From: Amoebophrya sp. AT5.2 | Lineage: Eukaryota > Sar > Dinophyceae > Syndiniales > Amoebophryaceae | Reading direction: 5' to 3' | Assembly: GCA_005223375.1 (NCBI GenBank) | Contig: RXOD01005228.1 | Span: 1-15,221, forward strand | DNA length: 15,221 nt | In this document: positions 1 through 11,100 of the stretch, piece after piece | Numbering within the stretch: the stretch's first letter is position 1 | Layout of the letters: the number at the start of each line of letters is the position of its first letter | Notes under the pieces: model-generated | Databases searched by the model: none | What the model saw: only the letters and a program-made list of their open reading frames with translations | Told to the model about the DNA's origin: nothing | Translations under genes and position numbers: made by a program

Positions 1-823
1 GCTCACCGACGCGCGGCCCCGGCGCATGATTCCCCGATACTGATCCTGTGGAGACTGTTCCCGTTCTTAATCCATCTGTGTCCGTGGTCGCGGAGAAGTC
101 GTGTTGTTGATACGGCGCGTCCATTTCTGCGATCACGAGATCATCATTCCGCCCGGCCGTGAGCGCGTCAAAAAGTGCCGCATCCAGATCCCTGGCGCTC
201 GTCTGGGTCTGGCCAGTGCGTCGAGGTAGGGGTTTTCTTGCTGCCGCGACTGTCGATCCGAATGCGCTTGCAGTTCCAGATCCAGTTGCGGTTGCGCCGT
301 GCGCATCTAGTAGACGAGTTTCGTATCGCTGACCAACACCATCACCAAACACCTCGTCGTATTCGAATGTGGGCAGCTCGGAAGCCGCGCATTTGCTTCC
401 TCGGGCGCAGGGCTGCGCACCGGCCTGTTCAGGAGCGGGCCCGAGATGCCCCACTCCGCGGTTATCGCTGATGACGTACTCAAGCAATTCAGATGGCATT
501 CGATGCACCTCGCACGCGGCTCCCCACTTGGCACGCACCAGATCCTCTACCTCAAGCGCGGCAAAATCCGCGACGCCACGTGTAATGTCCGCGTCGACCA
601 CGCCTGCACCATGTGAGCGGACTGGAACTGCACGTGCACCGGCCGCAGCAAAGTCGTCCCTCAGCGGCACGACGATTTTGCGCGGAGGTACGGGCGAGCA
701 CGCGATCACTCCGCCGCCTTTGACAAATAGCGAAGCAGTACTGGAACCAACCCGCATGCGCCGCAAGTCCCGGAGGTGGCGCACCAGCGGATGCTGTTGC
801 GAAATGATGCGTGGCTGCATCAT
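1..823 (-). CDS. Partial ORF, possible SpoU/TrmH-like RNA methyltransferase (N-terminal part)
   Basis: Reading leftward from an ATG at 823 the frame stays open for about 274 codons and leaves the window without a stop, so the 3' part is missing. An in-frame TGA lies shortly upstream of the ATG pair at 823/820, which supports this start, although an upstream exon ending at an AG near 850 cannot be excluded. The N-terminus (QQHPLVRHLRDLRRMRV, then SLFVKGGGVI at about residues 31-40) resembles the substrate-binding N-terminus of SpoU/TrmH 2'-O-ribose methyltransferases, where NP-V-K-L-K-LR is followed by a short 'LVEG'-type strand. The catalytic knot domain with its SAM-binding motifs would lie beyond the window. 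Residues from about 120 onward are rich in Ala, Gly, Thr and Ser with no domain I recognise. The frame is probably coding; the family is a weak inference from one short motif and could be wrong. Confidence 0.6.
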   Translation of the reverse strand, partial: MMQPRIISQQHPLVRHLRDLRRMRVGSSTASLFVKGGGVIACSPVPPRKIVVPLRDDFAAAGARAVPVRSHGAGVVDADITRGVADFAALEVEDLVRAKWGAACEVHRMPSELLEYVISDNRGVGHLGPAPEQAGAQPCARGSKCAASELPTFEYDEVFGDGVGQRYETRLLDAHGATATGSGTASAFGSTVAAARKPLPRRTGQTQTSARDLDAALFDALTAGRNDDLVIAEMDAPYQQHDFSATTDTDGLRTGTVSTGSVSGNHAPGPRVGE

Positions 824-1634
824 CCTCGCATAAAGTCGTCGTCCATGATCTACTCACGAATTCATTATATTTCAATCGTACTTCACTGGAGATTCTAAAG
901 TATTCCCGGTAATTTCAAGTGTAGGCCGTTTTGCTCTCCCTACCTTGTAGAGGGCGAGGGCCAAGCTACGCGTAAACACAAATATTCATCGGTGACGACA
1001 GAGACGAGCCGCTTTTGTGGCACGATCGAAAATGCAAGATCGATGAAGAACAGGAACACTCCCTCATCGTCATGCACCGGCTTTTCTTTTTTTATGCGTT
1101 GAAATCCAGTGAGTGTGTGTGTGAGGACTGTGTCAGTGACAGTGTCTGTGAATGCTGTTGATGCGGGGGTCCGACGTGTCCTATTCAACATACAAACATA
1201 GCATTGAAAATCACCATCACCTGGTACGGGGGCAATAAGAACCACGGGCGGCGACGTAAAAAATCTAAAATATTTTCTTCATAGGCCGCGCTTGTGAATT
1301 TTACTGAACGTGAACTCTAAGCGCAAGTGCAAGTGAGTGAGGGGTATGCTTGCGCACAAACGCTCGATCATGTCTATCCATGGAAAAAGAATGCCCCCGA
1401 GAATTAAAAAATCCCCAGCAAGAACGAAATACAATTGAATTTGGGTAGCGTCTGACGCACGTCTGGCGATGGATTGGAATTCGCATTCTTCTGAAGATGG
1501 TATGAGTGCAAAGTATTCACAGTCCTACATTGATTCTAGGGCCAGTTCTGCTCCTGGTGGAGTTTCTCCCCGTCTATGTTCCTGTCTTTTACTATCCGCC
1601 ACCTGGGCGGCCCGCCGTTTGATTATAGATGCCT
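824..1634. other. Intergenic region between the CDPK 3' end and the partial ORF
   Basis: About 810 bp that are more AT-rich than the flanking exons. It contains a T-rich run near 1081-1095, a GT-rich stretch at about 1109-1150 and small AT palindromes such as the one at 1266-1275. It should hold the 3' UTR of the kinase and the 5' region of the partial gene. Short ORFs here have no recognisable protein character. No AATAAA signal could be assigned, and dinoflagellates usually lack one. Confidence 0.6.
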
Positions 1635-4115
1635 TTAGTCCGAGTCTCCGACCATCACGTCGTTCAGGTCTCCTCTCGAGAGTCTCCGCGATATCATTTT
1701 GTGGTTGAATATCGCGCTTCTCGCCGCACCTAGGGTTTTTCCTTTTCCGTTTCCTTTTGACGACACGGTGCTCCCTGTGCTTGCGGAGCTTGTCGTCGAC
1801 GATCCATTCGTCCTGTTTCTTTCCAGCTGCCCCGGCGCGCTCCTTCGCTGCTTTTCCTGCTGCAGTACACCCGCCAGCTGCTTGATGAAGTCGCGGAATT
1901 CGTTCCTGGAAATCTTGCCCGACCCGTCGAGGTCCAGCTTTGCCATGACCTCGTCAACCTCGTCCGCCCCCAAAACAAGTGCCAGTTCGTCCCGGTCGAT
2001 GCTGCCGGAATTATCCAAGTCGAAGTACTCGAAGGCGCGCTGAATGATTTCGTCCTGGGCGTAGATGGACTTGTCCACCACCGCAGACAAGAATTCGGTG
2101 TAGCCGATGACCCCAGATTCGTCGCAGTCGAGTGTCGCCCACAAGTTGTTGAAAGTGGCATCGTCGACGGTCTCGCCCATCTTATCCCTCAACAAAGCAT
2201 GGACCTCGTCCTTCGACAACGTACCCGATCCGTCCAGGTCAACCTGCAGCGCGTTTTAGTGAAGAAAGTAGTAAAAAGAGCCCGATACCTGCACGAAAGT
2301 CAGGAGACCGTAAGTAGAGGAACGCGCGAAAAAGCTAAAGCAAGCCACAAATTCACCTGCGCGTGCTCTTCTATATTTCCCGCCCGGCCTTGCCTTGTTC
2401 TTGCTTTGAAATTGAAATTGAAAAACGAAAACGCGTATAAAAATCAAAGCCCACCTCTTGAAACGCCTGCCGCAGGCTCGCCAGGTCTTGGTGGTTTGCC
2501 TCTCTCGCCGCGATCGTTCGTAGCACCTGTTCCAGCTTCGAGCTGTGGCAGTAGTTCCGGATGTTCCGCAGGCTTTTGAGGTTCGGTCCGCTGGCGCCGC
2601 CCGTTTGGCGGCGGATGCTCTGGCACCACGGGTGCTGCAGCGCCTCGCGCGCCGACGGGCGTTCCTGCGGTTTTTTTGCCAGCAGTTTCAGGATCAGGTC
2701 CTTCGCGTCCGGATGGACGCCCTTCAGGAACTCCATATTGGGCTCCTTCGTCTTGATCTTGTGGAAGAGTTTCTTCGGCGACCTTCTCTGGAGGTCCGCT
2801 TCCACCGCGAAGGGGTGCTCTCCCGTGAGCAGCATATACATCATGATCCCGCAGGCCCAGACGTCGCACTTCTCGTTGTAGTCGCCCGTTAAAACCTCGG
2901 GCGCGATGTAGAAGGGCGTCCCGAGCACCTCACTCAACCGCTCCTCGCCGCCGCCATGCTCGGAACCGCGATGCCTGGCGGCCTTACTCTTCACGGCTGC
3001 GAGGCCGAAGTCAATCACTTTCAACTGCATGTGGTCCCCTTCCGTGAGCAGCTTGCCGTCCGCGTCGCGCTGGACCTGGTGCGGTGGAATAAGTCGTAAG
3101 TATAGATCAAAGCAGATTCAGGTTTTTTTCTTTGACGCGTCCCGAGATGATAAATCGATGATTGATGAATTCTTGGCAAAGAATACTATTCGTGAATGTA
3201 GAAGATGAAGAGAGCCACAGTACAGTATGTAAGTATGAATCAAGGTAAAAGCACCTTCTCTTTGAGCAGGCAGTTTTCTAGTTTCAGATCACGGTGCACG
3301 ACGCCCATCGCGTGGCAGTACTGAACGGCGGAGAAGATTTGCAGCAACAGCCCCTCCACGCGCTGCTGCGGCGTTCCGGCCAGGACAAGATCCTGCATCT
3401 CTCCGCCGGTGCAGATCTCCGTCACGATATACAGGGCGTTCTCGTCGTCCCCCGTTCCCTGGTACCATTCGAACACCTTCAGAACGTTTGGGTGGTCCAA
3501 CTGGAGCAGGATCGAAAGCTCCGCCGACAGCATCTGCACATTCTCCGTGGTGATCTCGATCTGTTGAGAGGGGGGATTTTATTTTCGCGAAAATGATCTT
3601 GAATCTGATTGGCTTCGCATGGGCGCGAAATGGAAATAACAATAAACAAGCCAGCTGCGCATAGTGAGAAAAATAAAAAAAAATCGTCCTTCAAAGTTGT
3701 GGATTGCAGTTGGACTTGGACGAGTTGGTTCAGCAAGCAGCAGCACCTTTTTCACCGCCCGCACCCGGCCGGTCGACTTGTGTATCATCTTCCGGACGGA
3801 GCCGAAGCCGCCTTCGCCGAGCAGCGACTCTCCACCGGTCGCTTCCTTGTAATACGTACTCAAACTTCCCGTGCTCGACTTATTCAGCAAAAGCGATTGG
3901 AACGTTTGTTTCCCCTCTATTTGTTGCAGGAGGTCGTTACTGAGGTTCACCTTCAGCGGGGACATCGGCTCCTCGATCCTGGCGGCCGCACTGCTCCGGA
4001 GGTCGTCAGAAGAAGTATTTATCATCGGCGGCGCGCTTTCTGCCGCGCTGCTGCGCGGCTTCGCAGTGTCCCCCCCACCGCAGACCGCTCCACAGATGCC
4101 CGCGAAACAAGACAT
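1635..4115 (-). CDS. Calcium-dependent protein kinase (CDPK), four exons, 634 aa
   Basis: Serine/threonine kinase fused to a calmodulin-like calcium switch. Exons on the minus strand are 4115-3747, 3560-3255, 3075-2455 and 2243-1635 (stop included); all joins are phase 0. The kinase domain shows the glycine loop GEGGFGSV (100-107), ATP lysine K122, helix-C Glu137, catalytic HRDLKLEN (212-219), DFG (247-249) and APE (283-285). A junction region (about 376-432) leads to four EF-hand loops at 434-445, 471-482, 507-518 and 536-547, all with Asp at position 1 and Glu at position 12, so all should bind calcium. The first EF-hand is split by intron 3 just before its loop. The N-terminus has Cys3, Cys8 and Cys12 but no Gly2: palmitoylation is possible, N-myristoylation is not. 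A tail of about 70 residues (565-634), rich in Ser, Thr, Gly and basic residues, follows the EF-hands and is unusual in length. Family call very secure; exon joins strongly supported by domain continuity. Confidence 0.95.
2244..2454 (-). other. CDPK intron 3 (211 bp, phase 0), with internal inverted repeats
   Basis: Donor GAG|GTGGGC and acceptor CTGCAG|GTT. It joins LRQAFQE to VDLDGSGTL, restoring the first EF-hand. AGGT is present at both boundaries. Two nested perfect 8-bp inverted repeats lie inside: CGCGTTTT (2250-2257) with AAAACGCG (2428-2435), near the intron ends, and AAAGCAAG (2337-2344) with CTTGCTTT (2400-2407). A short GAAATT-type repeat lies at about 2405-2424. Confidence 0.9.
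3076..3254 (-). other. CDPK intron 2 (179 bp, phase 0)
   Basis: Donor AAG|GTGCTT and acceptor CACCAG|GTC. It joins NCLLKEK, just after the catalytic loop, to VQRDADGKLL ahead of the DFG motif. The boundary tetranucleotide AGGT occurs at both ends. Inside is a direct repeat ATACTTAC, one copy near each end. Confidence 0.9.
3561..3746 (-). other. CDPK intron 1 (186 bp, phase 0)
   Basis: Donor AAG|GTGCTG and acceptor CAACAG|ATC. Removing it joins AVKK (ATP lysine strand) to IEITTENVQ (helix C), as the kinase fold requires. It contains an A/T-rich run near 3668-3681 and a perfect 14-bp palindrome ATTTTCGCGAAAAT at 3581-3594, close to the acceptor. Confidence 0.9.
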
Positions 4116-5108
4116 CAGATCGGGGTCACCGAGATCGGCAGTCGAGCGATAAACGAAATGGCCGTCGTGGACCTCCTAGCGCGGCCCTTGTGGTTGTTCA
4201 CCCTTGATGAATGCAAACTACCCACTACTTGTAACAAGGGGTGTATTCTCAAAGGCGCACTGCCAGAGCGGAAGCGTTCGTTAGATAGAGCTCGACACGC
4301 CTGAAACAAACGCAGAGAACAAATAAATCATCGCCGGGGCCTGTGAAGTAGTTGCGAAGGTTGAATAAATACGATCACGCTGCTGGGGGTGTGAAGTATC
4401 ATCGCCATCGGGTGTGAAGCAGTCGCGCGTGAAGGATTGCAGTTGGTACAGCGAAGATCATGAGACAGATTGGGCGCAACGGAAATTCATCAACACGGAA
4501 TGCGGAGAGAGCAGCGGAGGTTTTCTGCACGAAAAAGACAAAAGTGCACGAAGAAGGTCTGATGCCTTTTTCTTTGATGCTTCTACTACAGCATGCACAA
4601 GATTGCAATGACAGCTAAACAACAACTTCGTGAAAAAATACACCGATGCTGTATCAATCTTCTCGTCGCGAAAAAAACGTCGGAAGGCAATCACATGAGG
4701 CACAGAGACCACAATCGGAGAACAGTTTTCAGCGACTCAGCGCCGCGCGATCGTTAAAGACGGTTTCTTGTTGTCATTGTCAAGGCCAACAAGAATAACT
4801 ACAAGCAATGGCTTGTGTAATAGGTGGTGTTGTTTGAATGATCATAGCGGCTGCGGCGCTGAAGCAAGCAGGAGTTTGTGTTTGCGTTTGTGGAAATTTA
4901 AGCGTTTACCATGAAGCATGTTATGGTGAGGCAGACCGTCACTCATCTGGGCTTCGATATGATGTTGACCTCAACGTGGTGCTGGCGTCGACAAGTGCAG
5001 GCCCCGTTTGTTCCTCATGTGCAAGCAGCTGCAAAATCTACCAAGAATCAAATTAGCCGGCCGGCCGCGTCGCGCTTCTCTGGTGTTTCACTCGTCTTTC
5101 GTACAGTA
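4116..5108. other. Intergenic region between the HERC-like gene and the CDPK
   Basis: About 990 bp with no convincing gene on either strand. It must carry the 3' UTR of the HERC-like gene and the promoter and 5' UTR of the kinase. An imperfect direct repeat lies at 4328-4435. Short ORFs near 4400-4700 and 4838-5200 have no family resemblance and a composition unlike the real exons. Confidence 0.6.
4328..4435. repeat. Imperfect direct repeat, two copies of about 35 bp
   Basis: Copy one is 4328-4360 and copy two 4399-4435. Both start TCATCGCC, continue with a G-rich stretch, then TGTGAAG followed by AG or CAG and TTGCG or TCGCG, and end GAAGG. A third TGTGAAG lies between them at about 4390. 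The copies have diverged by substitutions and small indels, so this is an old local duplication or chance similarity. Confidence 0.4.
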
Positions 5109-8100
5109 TCACTCCATCCCGAAGCCTTCGGCGTTTCCGATGGCGATTCGCAGCAGGCGGTCCAGCTTCGCTCTACTTGAGTATTCCGGCAGCAGCAAAA
5201 TGTTGTAGCATGTGTGGCTCGTCGGCAGCCGCGTGGTCGGTTCCTCTCCGTTCTTCTGTATTTTCAGTTTTAGTTCCTTCAGCCCGCCCATGGGGGGGAT
5301 GTCGCTCCCGGTCACGAAATCGAGGAACGCCCGCTTCAGGTCCAGCGGGTAGTTTTTCACCACGCTCCAGAACGTGTGCACGAACGGCGCGTCTTTCTCG
5401 AAGCCCAGGTAGCTCGCCCCCTCCCGCAGTGCGTCGAAGTCCAGCACCCGCTCGCCGCAGATGATCAGGCTCAGCTCGTCGCTGAACAGGGTCCCGCTGA
5501 TCGCCGACCGTTCGTTGCAGACCGTGCGAAAGCCCTCCCGCAGCGGCTTGAACAGCTTTTCGCACTGCGTCTCCAGCAGGTACTCGGTCAGGAGCTCGAC
5601 GAAGTGCTCCCGGTTCTCGTAGTTAACCGCCTTGGAGAGCCCGCCGGGGACCAGCTCGACGGTGATCCGCGCGTCCAGGGCGTTCGTGAAGGACACGGAG
5701 AAATCCAGGCAAAACGTGTCCTCGAACTCCTGGTTCGCAGCTGCGAGGGACGAGGACGACCCCGCGGCCGGGCGCCAGCCGAGGATGGCGTCGATGCTCG
5801 TGGCGTAGCTGGGGTAGATCTGCGCGAGGTCGTGCCTTCTGTCCAGCGGCTCCCCGACCAGCTTCTTGAAGAAGACCCGGGGGAAGCTCATGTGGATGCC
5901 CTGCACGTTGTTGTACACCGCGAGCCCGATCACTTTGCCCACGCTGCGGAAATCGCTCTCCGTGAGCCCCACGTCGAAGGCCGACAGGTTGAACCAAACC
6001 GCGCGCGTTCCCTCAACCTCCTGGAACATGCCGTAGGCGGGAGAGAAAATCTCCGTCGACAGCAACCGGAAAAACTCCCTGCGCAGCCCGCCGTCGTCCA
6101 GCCCCTCCTCGTTCTTGAACTTGATGCGCAGGGGCCGGACGAGAGCCTCCTCCCCAGCAGACTCCAGAATGCGGAAGGCGTCGTGCACCAGATGCTCGCG
6201 CCGAACTTCGATCACGAAATGAATCATGTCGATGATCTGGTATGATTGTTGAAAAGCGATTTTTCGAAGAACACGAGGAGGATACGACTCGCGACAAGAT
6301 CAACATCATGGAAATTCGAATCGCAAAAACTTGTTCTTGTTTCACTGTGCCCTTTATTCGATCCAAGTGCCGCCTGATCTTTGCGGCATTCGGCGGAGAA
6401 CCTGGCGTTTCATCCTGTCGGTCTCTTTGAAAAGCTATGCAGCCCAGGAAAGAAGGGCGCAAGCGGAACGGAGGGACCGGTTGCAGCTGTAATCAATCAA
6501 AAATGTATCTACTTATTTGCTCGCTCAGAATCAAAGAAGATTTAGTACCATGTCCCTTGTGATTCCCTGCGGCGTCAGAGTTCCTGCCGCGAGACTGTTC
6601 AAGAGTCCTGCGTGCATGCTGTGTTGCACTGCCACTTCGTGTTGCATCACGTTTTCCACCTCTAGCATCTTCTGCTTGTACCTGGTTGGGCAGAGGTGCG
6701 GGTGCGCGATGAAGGACATCACCTTGCGCGGCAGTCCGCAGAACTGATTTTCCTTGTCGTACTGGCACGCCACGTCGGCGAAGGATTTCAGCGAAAGCGG
6801 CTGCTTTCTCGCGTACTGCGCGAACATGTAGAGGTCCGCCTCGGGGGCGACCAGGAACTTAGACATTTGCTCCTGCTCGTTGATCTCCGCGCTAGGCGAG
6901 CGTCGCAACATCTGCAGGAGCTCCGTGCGGTCCTTCTCCTCCAGCAGCACGTCCAGGTGGAAGGCCTCGCGCTTGATCTTTCCCTTGGACAGGTAGTTGT
7001 TCGACGGGTCGTTTGCGGCCACGAAAACCATGTCGAGCAGGTACACGTGGTGCCACACCGCTTCGTCGATGTTCAACACGTACGCTTCGCGCCCGTCCGC
7101 GGTGCCCACCGCCTTCTCCTGAAAGTGCCCCTTGGCGAAGTAGAGCAGTTGGGCCATGCGCTGGATGTTTTTCAAGAGCCGCTCCTCGATCGCGAAAGCG
7201 GTCAGCTCGGTGGAAAGGATGTCGAGAAACTCAAACTTCGCCTCCCGCGAAAGCCACATGATGCTCTTTTGGAGCAGCTTCCACACGTGAATAAGGTTGT
7301 CCTTGCGCTTGTCCTCGAGGGCCTTGTAGTGGGCCTCGGTCGGGGGTAGAGCGGTCGCACTGGAGGCGGTCTGCTGGGGGGTGTTTTGGTTGCTGGTCGT
7401 AGATGGCGTCATAGTTGCGCCGGGAAGTGCAGCCGCCGGACCCGCGCCAGCCGCAGCTGCGGGGAGTGGAAGTGCTGCAGCTTCTCCGGGAACTTCTACC
7501 CGCATTTGGCTGTCCGCGCTCGCGCCGCTGGTAGTGCGCCCGAGTAAGAGCGGCTCGTTCGCGTTTCCCGCCCCGCCGAGAGCCATTCCGGAGCCAGACG
7601 AGGCGCCGCTCAGGGAGCGGTTTATGCCCAATGCCTGCGCCGACTTGCTCTTTCGCGTGACGTCCACGAGTGACGGCGGGCGCGCCTGGCCCCAAAGCGC
7701 GCCAGCACCCTCGGAACTATCGTCCCCGCGCTCGCCTCTTGACGAAGACGACGTCGAGGTCTCTATCGAGCACTCCAAGTGCGTCCCCGCGGCTTGCCAC
7801 ACCGGACACAGAAGGTAGAGAACCAGTGCCCTCACCTGGTCCCGGTGCTGCAAGTTGCTTGGCTGCATCTTCTCCAGGCCCGCGCGAATCGCGGCAAGCC
7901 AGTCGTCGAGCAGTACGCCCTCCAAGTTCGCCAGGCTGCGCTCGAACCGCGAACGCAGCTTGTGCATCTGCTGATGCTTACTCCTGGTCGTGCCCCCTTT
8001 CGGTGTACTCGCAGGCGACGCCGTTGGCTTGTCGGCTCCTCCGGTAAGTTCTTCGCGGGGAAGAGCTGCGCCCACGACTCGATCCCTGCCCTGCAGATCC

Positions 8101-11100
8101 GGGTGCAACCCTGCTGATTTTTTTTGATCAAGCATCTCAACTTCATCCTCTTCGTCATTTTCTACTTCCGTAATCTGCGCTAACGGTGCGCTCCACGCTG
8201 CCATTCTCACCATGGGATCCAGCACGTCCTCGTCGTCGGCAGAGCGCCCACCGTCTTGGATGACGTGCGTCTTACCGTTTCCTTCTCTGTGGTCTCCAGC
8301 ACCACCGGCTGCGGCGGGAAAGAGCGACCCAACTGACTGCTGTTCTCCTGCAAGAATCTCCTCGTCCACGCGTTTCAACATGCGCCTCGCCTCCGTAACC
8401 AAGTTCCATATCGCCGCGGTGCCGCTCACAAAACCATCAACGTCCAACCGCACTTTCGACAATCCCGAAAACACGAAACAGCAACTGAGCACCGCCGGAG
8501 TCGCGAAGGCCCCGAGGAGCGCCGCTTGGAACGCCCTCGCCTCGTTAACCAGGTCGAGCCCTCCTCCCGCTCCCCCCGACGATGACGGATGTGAAGCTGC
8601 TGCCGGCGCCACTGCTACGCCTGCAACGGTCCCCACGCCGCGTTGTACCCCCGCGAGGCTCTCGAGATCCGCTTCGGCGGACGGTGAACTGATCAGGGAG
8701 GAGCTGTGCGAGAGCGCTTTCGCGGATTGGTGGAAAAATGCGTTGTCTAGGCTGTAAAACTGAACGGTATCCGCCATCCCCGGGAGCACGAGCTGCTTCC
8801 TTTTGTGCGTCTTCCGCAGATTGAGGCTGATGCTCTCCGCCTGCTCGGAGCGGCAGCCGCGCGAGTAGTGTCTCGGCAAAAAGTTCTCCGTAGAGTCTGC
8901 TCGCTGGATCGCAACGGAGGTCGCGCTGGCCGTTGCCCGCAGCTGCTCAGGAGAGGCTCCCGCCAAACGCAGCGAGCGCGGACTGCTTTCCAACAGTGAG
9001 GGCGATGACGCCGCCGCCGCCGTGGGAGCCAGGACAAGCCCGTGATCCTCGTCCATGGGCGTCGAAAATACGCCCTGTTGCACCACCACCGGCCGGGCTG
9101 CTGTCGCCGCTCTAGAAGTGCTGCTAGTGCCAGCCTCTGGACCTGTTGGGGCTGCGGGCGGTGGCACAGAGGAGTAGTAGGGGACCGTCGGGAGCAACGC
9201 AGCCTCGATTGCGCTGTTTGTAGTTCCCCGTGCGGCGGCTTGTTGATCCGAAACTTCCAGCTGGTGTTTTTCTTCGCTCAAAGCTAGTGATCTCAACGCG
9301 CGGGCACCTTCGCTGCGCCCTCGGCTCGGCCTGCGCACGAACAGATCTTCGATATCCGCAACCGCCTGGCTGTTTGGCGGCGACTTGCACTTCGGCCTCG
9401 TCAGAACGTCAACCTCCATGCTGTCGGGCGCCGGCTGGTCTGCCGACTTCTGCGGACTGCGACTCCCCGGTGGGGGACCGCTCATCGCGCTCTCGAACGC
9501 CTGCTTCGCCAGTGCCTTGAACTCTTCTGCCGCTCTTGCGTCAAGGCTGTTCGCGCGCACCACACGTCTTCTCTTTGTCCCACCTGCTCCTGCTTCCAGT
9601 ATACCCATCGTGTCGTCCTGGTCAGCCGCGCGCTCCGATGGCGATTTACCCCGCTCCCGTCCAAGGACACTCTCCTCTTGGTTCGCGCGGCAGACCTGTA
9701 GTTCAGAGGAGAACAAGATGCACCATTTCATAATCATTGCAGCTTGATTTATTTCGCATGTGCAACAGCTGGGCCTCAAGATCATGAAAACACTACGTAG
9801 TACGTACTGATTGCCACATGGAAAATGGTGCGTCGTGCCTCGATCCAATCAACAAGTTTTATACCTGCATGGCGTCCGATGGTGTTTCGTGCAGCCTTTC
9901 AGCGATAACGATTGTGTGATCCGCGACCGCAAAAATTTCTCTTATCAGCAATCCGTCCGCTCCCCATAGTGCCTCAAGCGGCAAACATACGGGCGACGAG
10001 ATCACATCTACCTTAGGAAGCAGATCGGAGGAGGTTCCCGCCCTGCTACAAGGCACCACATCAAGTGCACCACCGGCGTCATGGTGTGCAGCTCCTTCCG
10101 CCTCCGAGGCCGACACCGCCTCCGCTTCCTGCAATTTCAGCTTGTCAACCTTCGGTGACAGCTCCTCGATGGCGGCTTCTGCTTCGGCGTCTTCAGATGA
10201 GAAACAAGTCCTCTTTTCATCCACCCGTGACACCATTCCCAGAACCTGCCCCTCCGCGTTCCTCCCCCAGGCAAACACCCGGCTGTCCAGCGAGACGGCC
10301 ACACTGTGTCGGTCGCCCAGGCTCACTCCGCGCACCTGGAGGTCGTAGCCGCCGTCTCCAAAGGGCACCTCCAGCGGGATGGCCGACTCCGTCAGCTCTT
10401 CCACGGGATGCCCCAGCTGCCCGTACGAGTTGTCCCCGCACAAGAAGAGCTGCCCGGTTTTCAGCACAAAGGCGGAATGCTGGCCGCCGCCCGCGAGCAG
10501 CCGGCAGCCGTGATTTTGTGCCGAGAGCTGCGCGGTTGGGTCATTTATTCCACCTGCCGCAGGAGCCGCAGCAGCGTTGCTGTTCTTCCTACTCCTCCCG
10601 GCGGCCCCCTGGTCAAACAGGGACGTCCCTCGCGGGGACGAGCTGGGCAGCTCCACGGGCACTGGTGCAAACGCCTTTTTGACAGTTTCGTCGCCGTTTC
10701 CGAGCTGGCCGCGCTTGTTGCTACCCCAGGTGAATGCGGATCCACTGATCCCCACCGCCAGCGAATGATGTCGTCCGCAGGCGATGCCCCGAATCGGCAG
10801 CCCATTCAACCGTCCCTCCACGCGCACCGGAGTGGCAATCGTCAGTGGCGGGCTTGGTTCGTACTCAGTCTTGGAACCCTTCACCCGCACGTCCACGTTG
10901 TCCGGACCCACGTAGAAATTTGGCGTCAGCGTTTCATTCAGCACGATGCTGTGCGTTTCGCGCGACGACAGGTTCCCCGGCGTCTGCCCATACGACTCCA
11001 CCGCTGCGAGCACGTCCCCTGTCGAGTAGTACACGCCGCACTGCCCATGTACGTTGCTGCCGAAGGCGTACACTTCGCCCGACTCCGTCAGAATCAGCGA

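Noticed and set aside
1109..1150. GT-rich stretch as a microsatellite
   Set aside because: The units are short and interrupted; it is only low-complexity sequence.
3609..4304. Plus-strand ORF of 231 codons
   Set aside because: It crosses CDPK exon 1, intron 1 and intergenic sequence in antisense and shows no family features.
5376..6245. Plus-strand ORF of 289 codons
   Set aside because: It is antisense to the HECT exon, whose catalytic motif and full family match fix the minus strand. The antisense frame stays open because of the GC-rich codon bias.
9696..9848. A separate gene starting at an ATG at 9848
   Set aside because: Its first 51 codons lie in an intron with good GT and AG sites; splicing gives one continuous RCC1-HECT protein with the known HERC order.
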